Of a stretch of 64,000 nucleotides of DNA, positions 11,923 to 23,083 are shown piece by piece (position 1 is the stretch's first letter; each line of letters begins with the position of its first letter). The translations under genes and the position numbers were made by a program. A model generated the notes under the pieces. That model did not search any database. It was not told where the DNA came from and saw only the letters and a list, made by a program, of their open reading frames with translations. The DNA comes from Tetrapyrgos nigripes (Eukaryota > Basidiomycota > Agaricomycetes > Agaricales > Campanellaceae), in assembly GCA_013368315.1 (NCBI GenBank), contig JAACJM010000288.1, positions 1 to 64,000 of the forward strand. The letters run 5' to 3'.

Positions 11923-14900
11923 GCAGAAGGTCAGATGAAAGACTAGGACCTGGAATAGTCAGCGGCGGTGGGAGTAGAAGTGTTGGTCGGTCCGGATGCG
12001 GTTGGAGGGTAGGAAATGTTGGGCAGAAGCTCAAGTTGACCGTCTTCGCTGTCGCCAAGTCAAGGATACTCCGAGTAGCGGGTATGCCAACGTGAGTCTA
12101 TGACTCTATCCGACGTCTATGAAAGTTATCGAGCTCAGTAGCCTAGCCAGCTGGCAGGTTTCGCTTGGGAGGTTATGTTGAAGGGCTGGAATTTTGGAAC
12201 CATTGGGAAATGAGGGTGCTAGGTACGCGATTCTATCGTGCTAGCCGTCCGTCTGTGTACGTGGCATGGCCAGCGGCCATGCCACGTTCGATGTTGATGG
12301 TATTGGTATTGATATCGAGTCATGTTACCTTCTGAGGCACTGTTCCTCCCCTCTCTTCCCCTCTGTTTCTCTCCCTCCTTCCTCCTCGAGTGCTCTTAGG
12401 CTCTCTGCTGCTCAAGCTTTCTTCTACGTCCATAATCTTGGCTCTACTCTATTCTTGAATGAGTGACGGCGACGTTCGGTCCCCGTGCCTTGTCAACGGT
12501 CATCATTCGAGCGGTCTCCCGCCGCCTATCTTACCCGACTTCTTTTTTTCCTGATCACCTCTCTTCACATTCTCGCGCTCGCCTTCCTTCGGGTCTTCGG
12601 TCCTCGCTTACACGAAGCCATGTTTCCTTCCATGATCAGAACCTCAGAACCTTCGACAAGTCATCTCGCTTGTTTTGTTTTCATGCTGTGTACACAGGGT
12701 CCCTTTTTCATTCCTCTTTTCTACGCATTGCATTCAGTACGTATGCGGCGTACAACATGAATGCTCCTTTCTCTGGGTTTCCTTTGGTTGCTTTCTTGTG
12801 GACTTCATCCTTCTCATAAATACTTTACTGATACACGATAAACCCATCCTCACCAAAAATCCACGACGAATCCGGATATTTCACGATGATTCGTCTTACT
12901 CTTGTCCTCTTTATTCCCTCTTTTATCCGTATTCCCCAATCCTCCATCCTTTCCTCCGACTTTTTCATTTCTTCCGTTTTGGGTTTCGTGTTTTACTTAT
13001 CTATGGGACCATTGCCGAGCTATTCTGTGTATCACTATCACTACTCTTGTTGCTGTCTGTGTTTATATTCCTTCTCCTGCACGTCGTCTCATCACCACTC
13101 ACCCATACATCATATATACATACCCACACACCTAGTTACTCATCCACCACATATCCCTCATCCATCCGTCTATCACGTTGCATATCACATCACATCTACG
13201 TACAATTACTCTTGCACTCCTCACGAACTTCTATAACCAAATTACTCCTAGGTAATTGTAAAACTACTTTACATGTACTGGGAGTACCTATATCGTTGTC
13301 TTTTGGGTCTCATCTGGTAGTTACGATTATACGCGTTGCTTATGATAATGAAATACTTATGATCATGGTAAAGCAAGTCTTCCTCTCGTGAAATGAAACG
13401 TCAAACATCTTCCCCCACTACGGATTTTCCTCCTCGGAGAAGGACACGACTATTCCTATCATAATCCTGGACCGGCCTGTGGGTGATTTTGGTTACTTTT
13501 ACAGCTGCATATGGTATGGTTTTGTGTCGTTGACACGATCGGTGAGTGTTCTATGCATGGTCTGACAAACTTTCCGACCATCTTGGAGTCTGAGATTGGG
13601 GTACTGCCTACTGGGAATCATTGGAGCAATATCAGTTCTGCCATTCAGTCCACGAAAAGTTCTCTCTGCTTAACTGCTTTAGAGAGTCGAAAACAATGAG
13701 CCACCGGCTCAGAAGCAGTTCAAGCTCGTGCAAAATACGTGGAGCAGTTGCGTTTTGAGCATATCTATCCCGAGTCGTTGGGAATCTGTGGAGCCAGACA
13801 TAGTATTTGAGTGGACGTTTGCGATGAATGTTAATTGTCCAAGTTGGCAGTATAGTATATCAAGAGGGACGCTGATTTTGCGAGTAGAAGCCACCCGCAG
13901 ATCGTACTAGTAGAAGGACTATGAGGTACTGCTCTCGGCTGTCATTTGGCTTTTAATCGCAAATCAGTATCGTCCAATGAGTCCAATGAAGTGAGTAATT
14001 TCATATAGATCGCGAGGGGGGGAGAAGTGATATTGGGTGCTTCTTCAACTGCGTACGCAGTTCAGTTCAGGTGCAACTTGGCTCTCAAGCCAGAAGAAGC
14101 CTTATCTTATGAATCCGGTAGTTTTGCTGACGTTATACCTAGCCTTCGATGGGACCGGATACTGACTGTATGGATTAAGGTATGCTACGCATCTATCGGT
14201 CATTTAATACTTCAAAACGTCCAGACTGCGGACATCAAGAGGAGAAAATTTTGGCTCAATCCATAGACAAGTGAAGTATCAGTTCTAAGATCTAAGTAGT
14301 GATCCTAATAGTGGCCAAACTTCAAAGAAAACGTGTACATCAAATTGGCACTACAAACCTATGCTGCGTATTTCGGTCCTGTTCGTTAACTCGCAACTTG
14401 CGAGATCCACCTGAAACCAACCAACCTCGGTGATGACTGTTTCAGCCTTCCGAGGCATGTGGTGATTGTACCTCCCTCGCAAGGAGGTTTGGATGTGGGT
14501 AACCATGGAAAATGATGAGGGCTTGTGTATCTGGATCGTAGTGTAAGTTACTGAAGTGTTCTTAGTGTGCCTGCGTAGACGCACGGAAGAGGAACATCTC
14601 CGGGGCGTCCTTTTCACTCATTGGCTGAATATCTTAGCATGATACGTTGCCGGAGAAGCGTCTATACTGAAACCTAAGACAGAAGTCTTTGAAGCGTCTC
14701 GGCAAACCGGCAAGAATATTGAAGCTCCGCTATGGAAAGCCCGCCAAACATGTTCGACTGTAAGCGAGTCTGTTTTGTTCATCTTTTTCTTGAACCACTA
14801 CCGCCTCGTTTTCTCCTTGAGCGCCCAAGAAGTATCCTTCTAGCGCTGAGAGTCTCAAGAATCCCGGCCTCATCGGTCTTTACGCAAGACTAAACCCCAG

Positions 14901-15167
14901 CTCGTCAGACTACCGATGAAGAACAAGAAATGCCAAACAGGGCGAAGACCCGACGCTGGAGGCTGTGGATAGTATGAAAATGATGCTATTGATGATAGAA
15001 GTGCTTTGGATGTGCTATGATACAGATGCGTTGTGTTATGCTAAGTAGGTGCGTATGTGTATGCCAGTCATGAAGTAATGAAGGAAAACTAATGGTAACG
15101 TTGGTTCCAGAACAAGAGAGCTTGCAAGCGAAAACGTCCAGCAGCAGAATAAGGTCATGAAGGATCG
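11923..15167. other. Intergenic, pyrimidine-rich, no convincing gene
   Basis: Bases 12330-13260 are strongly pyrimidine-rich on the + strand. They give several overlapping long frames full of Ser, Leu, Phe and His (the longest 12675-13391), which I regard as compositional. A perfect 13-bp-arm palindrome at 12259 is listed separately. From 13.4 to 15.1 kb only short unrecognisable frames are present. Confidence 0.4.
12259..12287. repeat. Perfect 13-bp inverted repeat, 3-nt loop
   Basis: ACGTGGCATGGCC, spacer AGC, then the exact reverse complement GGCCATGCCACGT. It lies in non-coding DNA about 340 bases downstream of the DUF6699 gene. Confidence 0.7.
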
Positions 15168-15872
15168 TCAAACCACCACCATCTCCCATATCTCCCCACC
15201 TTCATTTGACTTCTCAAACCCCACAAGTCTCGTCTTTCCCCTCAACAACTCTAGTCTATTGACTCCCACCCACGACAACGAGGGCCGAGGTTCAAACATC
15301 GCAGACAGGTCATGTTCTGTCAATGGCATTTGAACCATCCGACAAATGGTCTGCACGACGTCTGCTACGCCGACCGCTTGACCACACATCCCTGACGCGT
15401 GGATGGTAATGCTCCAAGGCAGGTCTGGGTGTTGTACCGTCATAGACGGTACTGAGGGATAGGTTGCCGGTTCATCCATCGACTTCGACAGTCTACTCTG
15501 ACCGTTTCGAAGATGATGCCATAGTTGGGACTGAGAGATGTTAAGGTCCAAGTCGACGTATCCGGGTCTGAGAACTGGGTGGATTTCAGGGCAAAATGCG
15601 GAAGTTTGGGGCGGTAATGGGATGGTATAGGTATAGGGAGCCTCTGGTGGGCTGAAGGGACGCGGGTTGGGGACGATATTCATGGGCTGAAGGGTCATTT
15701 GGTTCCCCGCGTTTCGGAGCATTGCATGGCGCGTTAGCATCTCCGCACTGGAGAAACTTCTTCGTCTCGTGGTGGGTGGAGGTGGGGACGTGAGGTATGC
15801 ACTGCTGTGAGCGGGATAATGTGAAGATGCGGAAGTTCGGTGGTGTGACGGTGGTCGCCCGTTTGGAGGCAT
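15168..15872 (-). CDS. DUF6699-domain protein, single exon
   Basis: An uninterrupted 234-residue frame on the minus strand. Residues 1-95 are a proline- and serine-rich low-complexity leader. From about residue 96 the DUF6699 pattern appears: IHPVLRPG, VDLDLNIS, LPWSITIHASG, VADVVQTICRMV, MPLTEHDL, and the closing motif RLELLRGKTRLVGFE followed by WEMVVV. The order and spacing match the genes at 10.6 and 18.9 kb, but the sequence is divergent, so it is a distinct paralogue and not part of the recent duplication. The Met start follows an in-frame non-coding stretch and precedes the proline-rich leader; a few alternative downstream Met codons exist. The function of the family is not known. Confidence 0.75.
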   Translation of the reverse strand: MPPNGRPPSHHRTSASSHYPAHSSAYLTSPPPPTTRRRSFSSAEMLTRHAMLRNAGNQMTLQPMNIVPNPRPFSPPEAPYTYTIPLPPQTSAFCPEIHPVLRPGYVDLDLNISQSQLWHHLRNGQSRLSKSMDEPATYPSVPSMTVQHPDLPWSITIHASGMCGQAVGVADVVQTICRMVQMPLTEHDLSAMFEPRPSLSWVGVNRLELLRGKTRLVGFEKSNEGGEIWEMVVV

Positions 15873-18089
15873 GATGAGCAGAAGGCAAAGTGACTACTGG
15901 TATGTCTGTAGTCAGTTTGAGTCATTCTGACACGGTGGGAAACGCGCCTATCTACCCTTTCCTTTTGTTTGACACTTGGGTTTCTCTATGACGCGCTCGG
16001 GTAAGGGAATGGATAATGGAGCTAGTTGGACAAGTTGTTTGGGACGAGACTTGGTAGGAAGAAAGGGGCAAAAAGCAGCGCCAGATGGCTATCCAGTCTG
16101 TATTATATACAAGATACTGATGGCGGAGCCGTAGGTTGATTCTTATTGGATCCTCCAAAGACCATCATATCATCAGCGCTCATGTCGCCTTTTCAGAAAC
16201 CTTTCTACCTCGAAGATTCTGTAGTATCCTACCTTCAATAAGTTCACCTGCGCATCTCCGCCCACAATCAAGAACCTTATGTCAATTCCGATGAATACGA
16301 GGCATTTGGCACCCAAACTTACCGAACTTTTTGCCACTTTGTATGTCATTATCTTCTCATATACATTCTCTTCCAGAAGGTTCACTGGGTTTGAAAGTTC
16401 GATTCTGTGATTGCTAAGGTTGCTATACACTGGTAATATCAAAACAGACTGGGTCAAGAGATGACCGTTATGGTTTCTGCTTCTGTTATTCTCGATCAGA
16501 AGAAGCCATCGATGCCAAGTTGCCAAGTTGCCAAATGCGTAATCCTGGACGCCTATGTATAAACATTCTACCCTGATTACTACGGATCTCCAGGTGTAAT
16601 TTCAGCACAGTGTCGCGGGTTCCTAGTTCAGTGGCGCTGCAACGGAGGTCCGCAGTCTTATCTTCTTTGCAGACTTCACGACATAGATCCTTGCTGTCAA
16701 CACACAGTTATTTCAGACTAGGATATGTCAACCTCAACCACATTGGCCTTACCAATCAATGCTCGTGTTTTTGGAGAGGGAATGTAGGACCACGGAGCAC
16801 GATAGCAGACGATTATGTCCGAAGAGTTTCCAAACTAGTGCCAGTAAGTTATAAATCATATCATTGATGAGTTTCGAGCGTGGATCTAATGATGCTCCTG
16901 CTACTCGTCTTACTCTCACTTCCGGTGATCAGGTATTGAGCTGAGAAGGTGACCGGGTAAATCAGGCCCAGTTGGCGTATTAAAGCGGCCACGCGTGTGT
17001 ATTGGGAGTAAGCATGGCCCACATCAGTCCGACCATAGAAATCTGTACTGATCCAAGCATTTAAATCGCTGAAAAACAAATAGGATTTCGAATGAACCTG
17101 ACATCTACGTATCATATGTTGGAATAGATTTCAAGAAGCACCGGTGATTAATGAGGGATTACATGGATCTCAGAGTACTTCAAGTTTGGACCCTCGGTAA
17201 TTCGCAGCTCAAACTTTTTGAGCCCTGTATTTTCTGTGACCGTGACTGATGGGATCCACGGGAAGTGAGACGGCAGCTCGCTCTTGATAGGGGTACTGAT
17301 ACGCAGTTTGAGGTCCAGGCTTACTCACTCTTGATCTTCCGCAGTATGATCCCGACATTGGAGCTTATTGGAACGGTCGAGGGAGAATTGGGAGGAAACT
17401 CTGTCCATGTCTCAATCAACTGCTGACAGATCAACAGGGCACAAGCGGCAAGGTATACCGCTGTAACGCATATCGTTCGCTCAGCCTTAATCAGTTAGTC
17501 TCTAGAAGCGACTCTCAAACTCCCTTTGAGACTTGACTTACTCTTGGACACACGGGAAGTAAACGGTCTTTCCTCCCCTCGAAGCTACCGGATAAGTCGT
17601 AGCCGTCACAGATTCTCTCCAAATAACCATCCAAATTAGGACGCCATTTGCCTGGAACATGCCTCCCTTACAAGGTTAGTCAAGCTCAAATTCTGACCAA
17701 ATAGAAGAGCTGAAGAGACGACATACATTACAATGGCTTACAGAAAGAGCTGTAGAGATTGGATCGGGGTACGCATGGCATGGGTCATCGTGTATGCCCC
17801 GGCCATCAAATCACACAGCATGTCCTCGAGCCAGGTTACCGGATGAGAGGTTTTTGCTAGGCATTGGACAAGTATGCACCCCCACCCCAGGCTGTCCAGA
17901 AAATATATAAGTTCGAATTCTGGCGTACAAGAACTCCACTGTCACTCATGTTAGGATGGGCTGCAGTGAGTCAGCCTGACAAACTTTCAACGGACGGTTG
18001 AACTGTGCTTGTCTGCGAGAGTGTGAGATGGTAAGTAGCGCTATTTTCATACCTAGACTCTTCAAAGTACGTCTGATCATCAAGGCCCC
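15873..18089. other. Intergenic; possible unresolved minus-strand exons near 17.3-17.7 kb
   Basis: On the minus strand, bases 17542-17660 read MFQANGVLIWMVIW and about 25 further residues into a GTAAGT donor. After a candidate intron, 17340-17480 read a hydrophobic segment (VTAVYLAACALLICQQL). This could be part of a small membrane-protein gene or a pseudogene, but I could not find a coherent start or stop. Otherwise only short frames are present. Confidence 0.3.
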
Positions 18090-18394
18090 AAACCTAATGG
18101 AAGGAAGGGAAACGATATTTAGGGAAGGTAGTGGGTGTACATTTGATAGTGCGGTTGCAAATGACCAACGTTACGCACTACTTATATCAGCTATTAAGGA
18201 GAAATAGAGACGCAGCTGAACAGCAGATGGTCCAAGAACAATCATACGTCGGGATTGAAGCTGTTAACAACTTGAAGGTCTGATTCATATGAGTGAATGA
18301 TTCTCCCAATGGGGATGATTTGCTGTAGAATGTCATTCTGCAGCATATGCATTGTCAACCTCTTTCAGGTCGTGCTAAATGTAGATCGTGTTCT

Positions 18395-18570
18395 TCTCGA
18401 ATTTTGAAAGCTTGTAAGCGACATTATCCAGTACTAATCCGTCACCAATAAAAGACATATCCTCCTTCAGTTCTCGAAGCTTGTAAGCCACATTATCCAG
18501 TACTAATCCGTCACAAATCGAAGTCACATCCTCCAGTTCTCGGAGCTTGTAAGCCACATTCTACAGCACT
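18395..18570. repeat. Minisatellite, about 2.5 units of 66-69 bp
   Basis: The block AGCTTGTAAGCCACATTATC followed by CAGTACTAATCCGTCA repeats with 66-69-base spacing upstream of the gene at 18907. Related single elements (AAGCTTGTAAGCCACATT) occur in the other copies of the unit, near 21700 and 29860. Confidence 0.7.
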
Positions 18571-18803
18571 CATCAGCGGGGAACTCGTTCCCTTCCTTCG
18601 TCCCCCACATTCCGAAAGCATTTCAGCATCAATAATGGCTGCAATGCGCCACTGGTACTGCGCCCCCCATTTCAAAGGTGTACTGAGCGGTACCGACTCC
18701 ATTCTTAGCGTACCCAATTAGGAATGCGCGCCAAAGAATTAGGATCTGCGCCGACGCGGCAAAGAATATCAAATTAGCGGGGCAGTACTTTATGCCCGCT
18801 GGT

Positions 18804-18843
18804 ACGTCGACGTCACGCTGAAGTTCCCCCTGTTTTATTTAAG
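18804..18843 (+). promoter_or_regulatory. Conserved palindrome and TATA-like box upstream of copy A gene
   Basis: ACGTCGACGT at 18804-18813 is a perfect 10-bp palindrome containing GACGTC. TTTTATTTAAG follows at 18833-18843, about 64 bases before the ATG. Copy D keeps both at the same spacing (30142 and 30181). Copy B has lost the full palindrome. This is inferred to be the core promoter region of the unit. Confidence 0.5.
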
Positions 18844-18906
18844 AATCCTCTACCTGCCAACTCAAAACACCAAACCATCTCCCCACTTTCTCGAGGACCT
18901 TCGGCG

Positions 18907-19545
18907 ATGCCAGGCAAACACGTCCGATTTGCCGCTGCTCCCACTTTTTACCCAACCTCAAGCTCAACGAGCACATCTTCGACTCAAGAGCCTCATCGTC
19001 GTGTCCCTCGATATACCACCGGGTATAATCATAAACCACACCCCCCAATTCCCACCTACTCCAGTCGAACCTCACGCATCCACAATCTTCTAGCTTACTC
19101 CAACCACCCCACTCTCCATTTCGACGTCAGCCTTCCTCTTAATGCCATCGCCTTCTCCAGTTCCCGTCCATCTACACGCTCACTGTCGGAGTCAGCCATT
19201 GACCCTCCAGTAGCATCGATGACTCTATCGATACCCCACATTACCTGGCCTGTCATCGTGACACCTTCGAATGGCGTGTTTATTATGGTAGCTGATGTGC
19301 TCAATGCGATATATTCCACTCTTCGGTCTCCCATTACGAAGGAGGAGTATCGAGCTATCAGGTCTCCGTCCGACCTGAAACGTGTTAACGCTGCTTATGA
19401 GCGTAGGCATGAACGGATTCGTGATGACTATGCTGCGTACCGGGAACGACAAGGAGGCGTCAGACGTGTGGACTTCCTGGCAGGACATACGCGTTTCTTG
19501 GGGGTATCGAGTACAGGGAGGAATTTTATTCTCAACCTCTCGTAG
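18907..19545 (+). CDS. DUF6699-domain protein, copy A (intact)
   Basis: A single-exon gene of 212 residues. Residues 1-55 are basic and Ser/Thr/Pro-rich, beginning MPGKHVRFAAAP. The DUF6699 region runs from about residue 58 to 212: IHNLLAYSNHP, then LHFDVSLPL at 70-78, LSIPHITWPVIVTPSNGVF at 107-125, a helix with VADVLNAIYSTL at 128-139, ITKEEYRAI at 143-151, and the closing motif GGVRRVDFLAGHTRFLGV at 183-200. The start is supported by its conservation in copies B and D. The copy D protein at 30264 differs at only three of the last 74 positions, while the N-terminal third differs much more. The family has no known biochemical function; no signal peptide or membrane segment is seen. Confidence 0.82.
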   Translation: MPGKHVRFAAAPTFYPTSSSTSTSSTQEPHRRVPRYTTGYNHKPHPPIPTYSSRTSRIHNLLAYSNHPTLHFDVSLPLNAIAFSSSRPSTRSLSESAIDPPVASMTLSIPHITWPVIVTPSNGVFIMVADVLNAIYSTLRSPITKEEYRAIRSPSDLKRVNAAYERRHERIRDDYAAYRERQGGVRRVDFLAGHTRFLGVSSTGRNFILNLS

Positions 19546-19770
19546 TAGGATCTTTGGTTTTCCAGTTTTGGTTCCCAGTAGTGTTTGATACCCATTTGAT
19601 ATAGCTTGATATCTGATATCGTACTGTGTATTATTTTCGACGTGTATCTTACATTTCCCAGCCTGTACTTACGACTAGAATATGGAATATGTACCACAGT
19701 GTATGTAGCTATGATTATGACTTAATGTACTTGATACCTATCCCTGAAAATGTACTCGGGAGTTACGAGC

Positions 19771-20055
19771 CATAATATCATCGAAGGAAGCACATTGAGC
19801 CTAGCCTCGTTAAATCTGCCTCGAAATAGCAATAAAAACCTTGTTCCCTGGATTGGCGGCGCTACAACGCTGCTACATCATGGCATTCACTAAACGAGCT
19901 ACCTGGTGGCCTGAAGAAGCTAAAATAAAGCAAATTATACTTAGAGCGCTTTCGAACCATAATAACATCGAAGGAAGCACATTGAGCTTAACTTCATTGG
20001 AACCGCCTCGAAATAGCAGTAAAGACCTTGTTTTCCGGATCGGCGGTGCCACAAT
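19771..20055. repeat. Tandem duplication downstream of copy A gene, period about 187 bp
   Basis: The block starting CATAAT, with ATCGAAGGAAGCACATTGAG and ending GGCGGYGCYACAAYG, occurs at 19771-19870 and again at 19958-20055. Copy C carries the same pair (25240 and 25430). Copy D has a single version (31110-31210). Confidence 0.7.
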
Positions 20056-20610
20056 GGTGCCACTACCGCTGTCAAGCGCTAGTCAAGACACTCCGTGAGT
20101 AGTTAAGAGTCAGAGTTAAAAACAAAGACTCATTCACGTCTAGAGGTGAGAGAGAGAGAGAGAGATGTATTACAACGGTGACTGGAAGGAATTAAGTATT
20201 CAACGCCAAATTTTATATCCATGACTTTAGCAGGTGGTCCTGTGCTTACCGAGTCTCGGAATACACGGGTCACGAGTTGACTCACTGTTGTGCTAAATGC
20301 TAAGATGAATCAGAAAAGCCAAGGTGTAGAATAGCATCCAAAGTTTGAGATCTTGGGACTGATGACTGGAAGAAGACGTGATCAAACCAGGCGAGTAAAC
20401 TAAGACGTGCCATGTAGACAATAAACAATTAATCTGAGTCCGGCTCCACCAGTGGTCCCAGGGAAGCGGTATAGTTTCGACGCGGTTAGGGGTATAGTTT
20501 TGTCGTGGAATAAAGGTCGTGAAAAGAGGTTATCCTTATTGAAAGCAGAAGGAACGCTAACAGAGCATATATACGTGCCCTCTGATTGGAATTTGTGATC
20601 ACCTGGCTCT

Positions 20611-21109
20611 TCAGCTTTGTCACCGTCTCTTTGAAACCCACCAACGAATTCGTCTTTGGCTGCCCTCAGCTTTCTTGCTACAAATCTCTCACTCTCTGCA
20701 ACATCGTCCACGTCTTTTTAAACCCATCACCTCGTGATTTCGGTGCTGAGAGATCTTTTGATAACTCTTGGAGTGTCTTGAATTTGATTTGTATCGCTGG
20801 GATGGCCGTTATACTTATGAGTGGAGGAGGTGCCGCGGGACAGCGACGGTATGCTTGGTGACCATGATATTGCCAGATGATTCTTGTAGGGGTTTGCGTT
20901 TGAGGGTGAAGATGGAGGCTCATGTTTGAGGAGATCGTTCGAGTACGAGATGGAAGTTGGAGAAAAAAGTAAGTTGCCGGTAGTTGTGATTAAAAGTGAC
21001 GGTGCAAGACGGTACCAGTAAGTTCCTATTTCCACGCACCTAGTTACCTTGAGATATATCATCCAGTGATCGACAAGTCCACAAACCGATTATACCAACT
21101 TGTATGATG
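20611..21109. other. Intergenic between units A and B
   Basis: No gene was recognised. Bases 20925-20990 (GAGATGGAAGTTGGAGAAAA and following) recur with about 85 percent similarity at 33925-34000, a dispersed copy outside the main units. Confidence 0.45.
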
Positions 21110-22195
21110 CGAAGAGGACGAGTAGCCAATGGAAAGAAGGGACGCGCTAGGGAAGATAATGCACATCTGATAGTGCGCTTGCAACTGATGAACGTTTCTC
21201 ATCACTTATATCAACTGTTAAGGGGAGATAGAGAAGCTGCAGAACAGTAGATGGCCCAGGAAGGATCATTCGTCGGGATCGAAGCTGTCAACGACTTGAA
21301 GGTTTGATTAATGTGAGTGATTGATGCAGAGGATATTAATCCCAATGTAGATGATCTGCTGTACAATGCCACTCTGCACCATAAACGTCGTCAACTTCTA
21401 TGCAGGTCGTCCTATGTGCAAATCGTAACCTTCTGCGATTTTCAAACTTCCTGAAAGCCACATTGTATTGTACTAAGCTGGGTGAAATTTGTTCCCATCC
21501 ATCATAAACAAAAGTCATCCCGAGTGTAGATTGTAATGTTCTAGAATTAGCAAAGCTTGTATGCCAGATTCTGTATCAACAACGAATTCATTCCTCCCAC
21601 ATTCCAAAAACATTTCAACGGCAAAGGTGGCTGCAATACGCCACTGCCAGTATTATAAAGGGCATACAGAGTTCAGATCGTAACCTTCTGGGAATTCTCA
21701 AAGCTTGTAAACCACATTCAACAGCACTCATCAACGGCGAGTTCCCTCCACATTCCAAAAATATTTCAAAAACGCCACTGGTCCCCTATTTCAAAGATGT
21801 ACAGATCGGTACCGACTACAATATTCTTATAGAAGTTAGTGTACCCAATTTGGAATGTGCACCAAAAATATCAAATTTAGTGGGGCAGTACCTTCCCGAA
21901 TAATTATGCTCGATACGTCATGCTAAAAACTTTCCGTTGTCAGGATTTAATCCCTCGAAACTTCCTCTATTTGCCAACCCCCCTCTCAACTCCCCCTCTC
22001 AACTCTCAGTGGAGCTACCATCGGTGATGCCAAGCAAATACCTCCGATTTGCCACTGCTCCCACTTTTTACCCAACCTCAAGCTCAACGAGCACGCCTTC
22101 GAAGGAGCGTCATCATTTTCCTCGATTTATCACCGAGTATTCTCATAAACCACACCCAACTTCCACTGATACGACTACATGTCGTACACCCCTGT
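21110..22195 (+). repeat. DUF6699 duplication unit, copy B (5' half)
   Basis: Matches the upstream region and first 160 coding bases of copies A and D, then stops abruptly at about 22195. The 3' half of what appears to be the same copy resumes at 24720. The intervening 2.5 kb is transposon sequence, and about 200 bases of the gene are missing at the junction. Confidence 0.7.
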
Positions 22196-22197
22196 AA
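22027..22197 (+). pseudogene. DUF6699 gene fragment, 5' end only
   Basis: The start region MPSKYLRFATAPTFYPTSSS is kept, but after the sequence HKPHPTSTD the frame departs from copies A and D and stops at 22195-22197. The DUF6699 core is absent. A TATA-like stretch (GGATTTAATCCC at about 21942) remains, while the upstream ACGTCGACGT palindrome has been reduced to TACGTCA. Confidence 0.7.
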
Positions 22198-22339
22198 AAT
22201 CGCGATGATTATAATGAAGCCACTTACCAACGTCGAAGGTACTAACACATGCATATTGATCTTTCATTATCATTCAAGGAGTTTAGGAGCTGTTTATCTA
22301 AGTTTGCAATGCGGCGTTGAACACGGCATCAGGTTTTCA

Positions 22340-22690
22340 GCAAATCACTCGCGGGCACTTGCAGCCGCTTGCACAAGCGCCTGCAAGCCGTGTGAGTCCG
22401 AGAGTCGGTGAGCTGGCGAGTTGAGTCAGTTTTTCCGTGAGTTCGCACGACTGGTGGGCTGCGCGCGTCTCCATGCTGCTACGAGTTGCAAATAAAACAA
22501 GTATTATACCTGAAGTGTTACTCTCTAGCATCGTTTAACTTTACAATGAGTATTCTGATTTATAAAAAAGACATTTTCTGGGGAAGAAAAGCAACGTTGC
22601 AGTACATCAGTATGCGCAAACTTTCAGGTGAGCGGCAAAGCGCCTGAAAGTTCGGAAAGTTCGTGAGTAAAAATGCCCTTTTGCTGATGG
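22340..22690. other. Left part of the insertion between units B and C; two hairpins
   Basis: At about 22347-22387 a near-perfect hairpin has arms CTTGCAGCCGCTTG and CAAGCGCCTGCAAG. At 22617-22651 AACTTTCAGG pairs with CCTGAAAGTT. A 12-mer TGTTACTCTCTA at 22516-22527 has its exact reverse complement at 24546-24557, on the far side of the insertion. No coding frame was seen. Confidence 0.5.
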
Positions 22691-23083
22691 GGTACACACC
22701 CAATGGCTTGACCGTGGGGCACCCGCGGTTTGCATGAACCACGGGCAAACCACGGTTTGATGATTCCGTAAAACTTCGCTTATCGCTTCCCAGCTTCCGA
22801 GACGTCAAGGGACGTTAAGCGCGATTCTGGACGCCTAATGGAGCATGGTGCATCGATGGCGCAAGTCGGTCATCGGTCAACGGTTGGTTTATATTGTGCG
22901 CGTACACATGTATTCTCAAATGACTTTTCCCGACTACTTCAGTGTTAACTAATATGGCTATAGACGCAAACTTTATATGTACTCTGAGATGACTGAAGCC
23001 GCAGATGGAATGACACAGTGTACGATGAACTGAGGACGTCGTTTACTCAAGGTTCACTGCAGATTTGAGACGGGCAGTGAGGC

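Larger units (their letters stand above)
18090..20610 (+). repeat. DUF6699 duplication unit, copy A
   Basis: Upstream DNA, the DUF6699 gene at 18907 and about 1 kb downstream are recognisably repeated at 21110-26360 (interrupted) and 29345-31560. Shared landmarks are TGATAGTGCG near 18150, GAAGCTGT near 18255, a promoter block near 18800, and downstream GAAGGAAGCACATTGAGC and CCGAGTCTCGGA. The boundaries are approximate. Confidence 0.75.

Noticed and set aside
12675..13391. 238-codon frame on +
   Set aside because: Low-complexity Ser/Phe/Leu/His composition caused by a pyrimidine-rich stretch; three frames are open at once and no domain is visible.
20147..20165. GA microsatellite
   Set aside because: Ordinary simple repeat with no structural partner.
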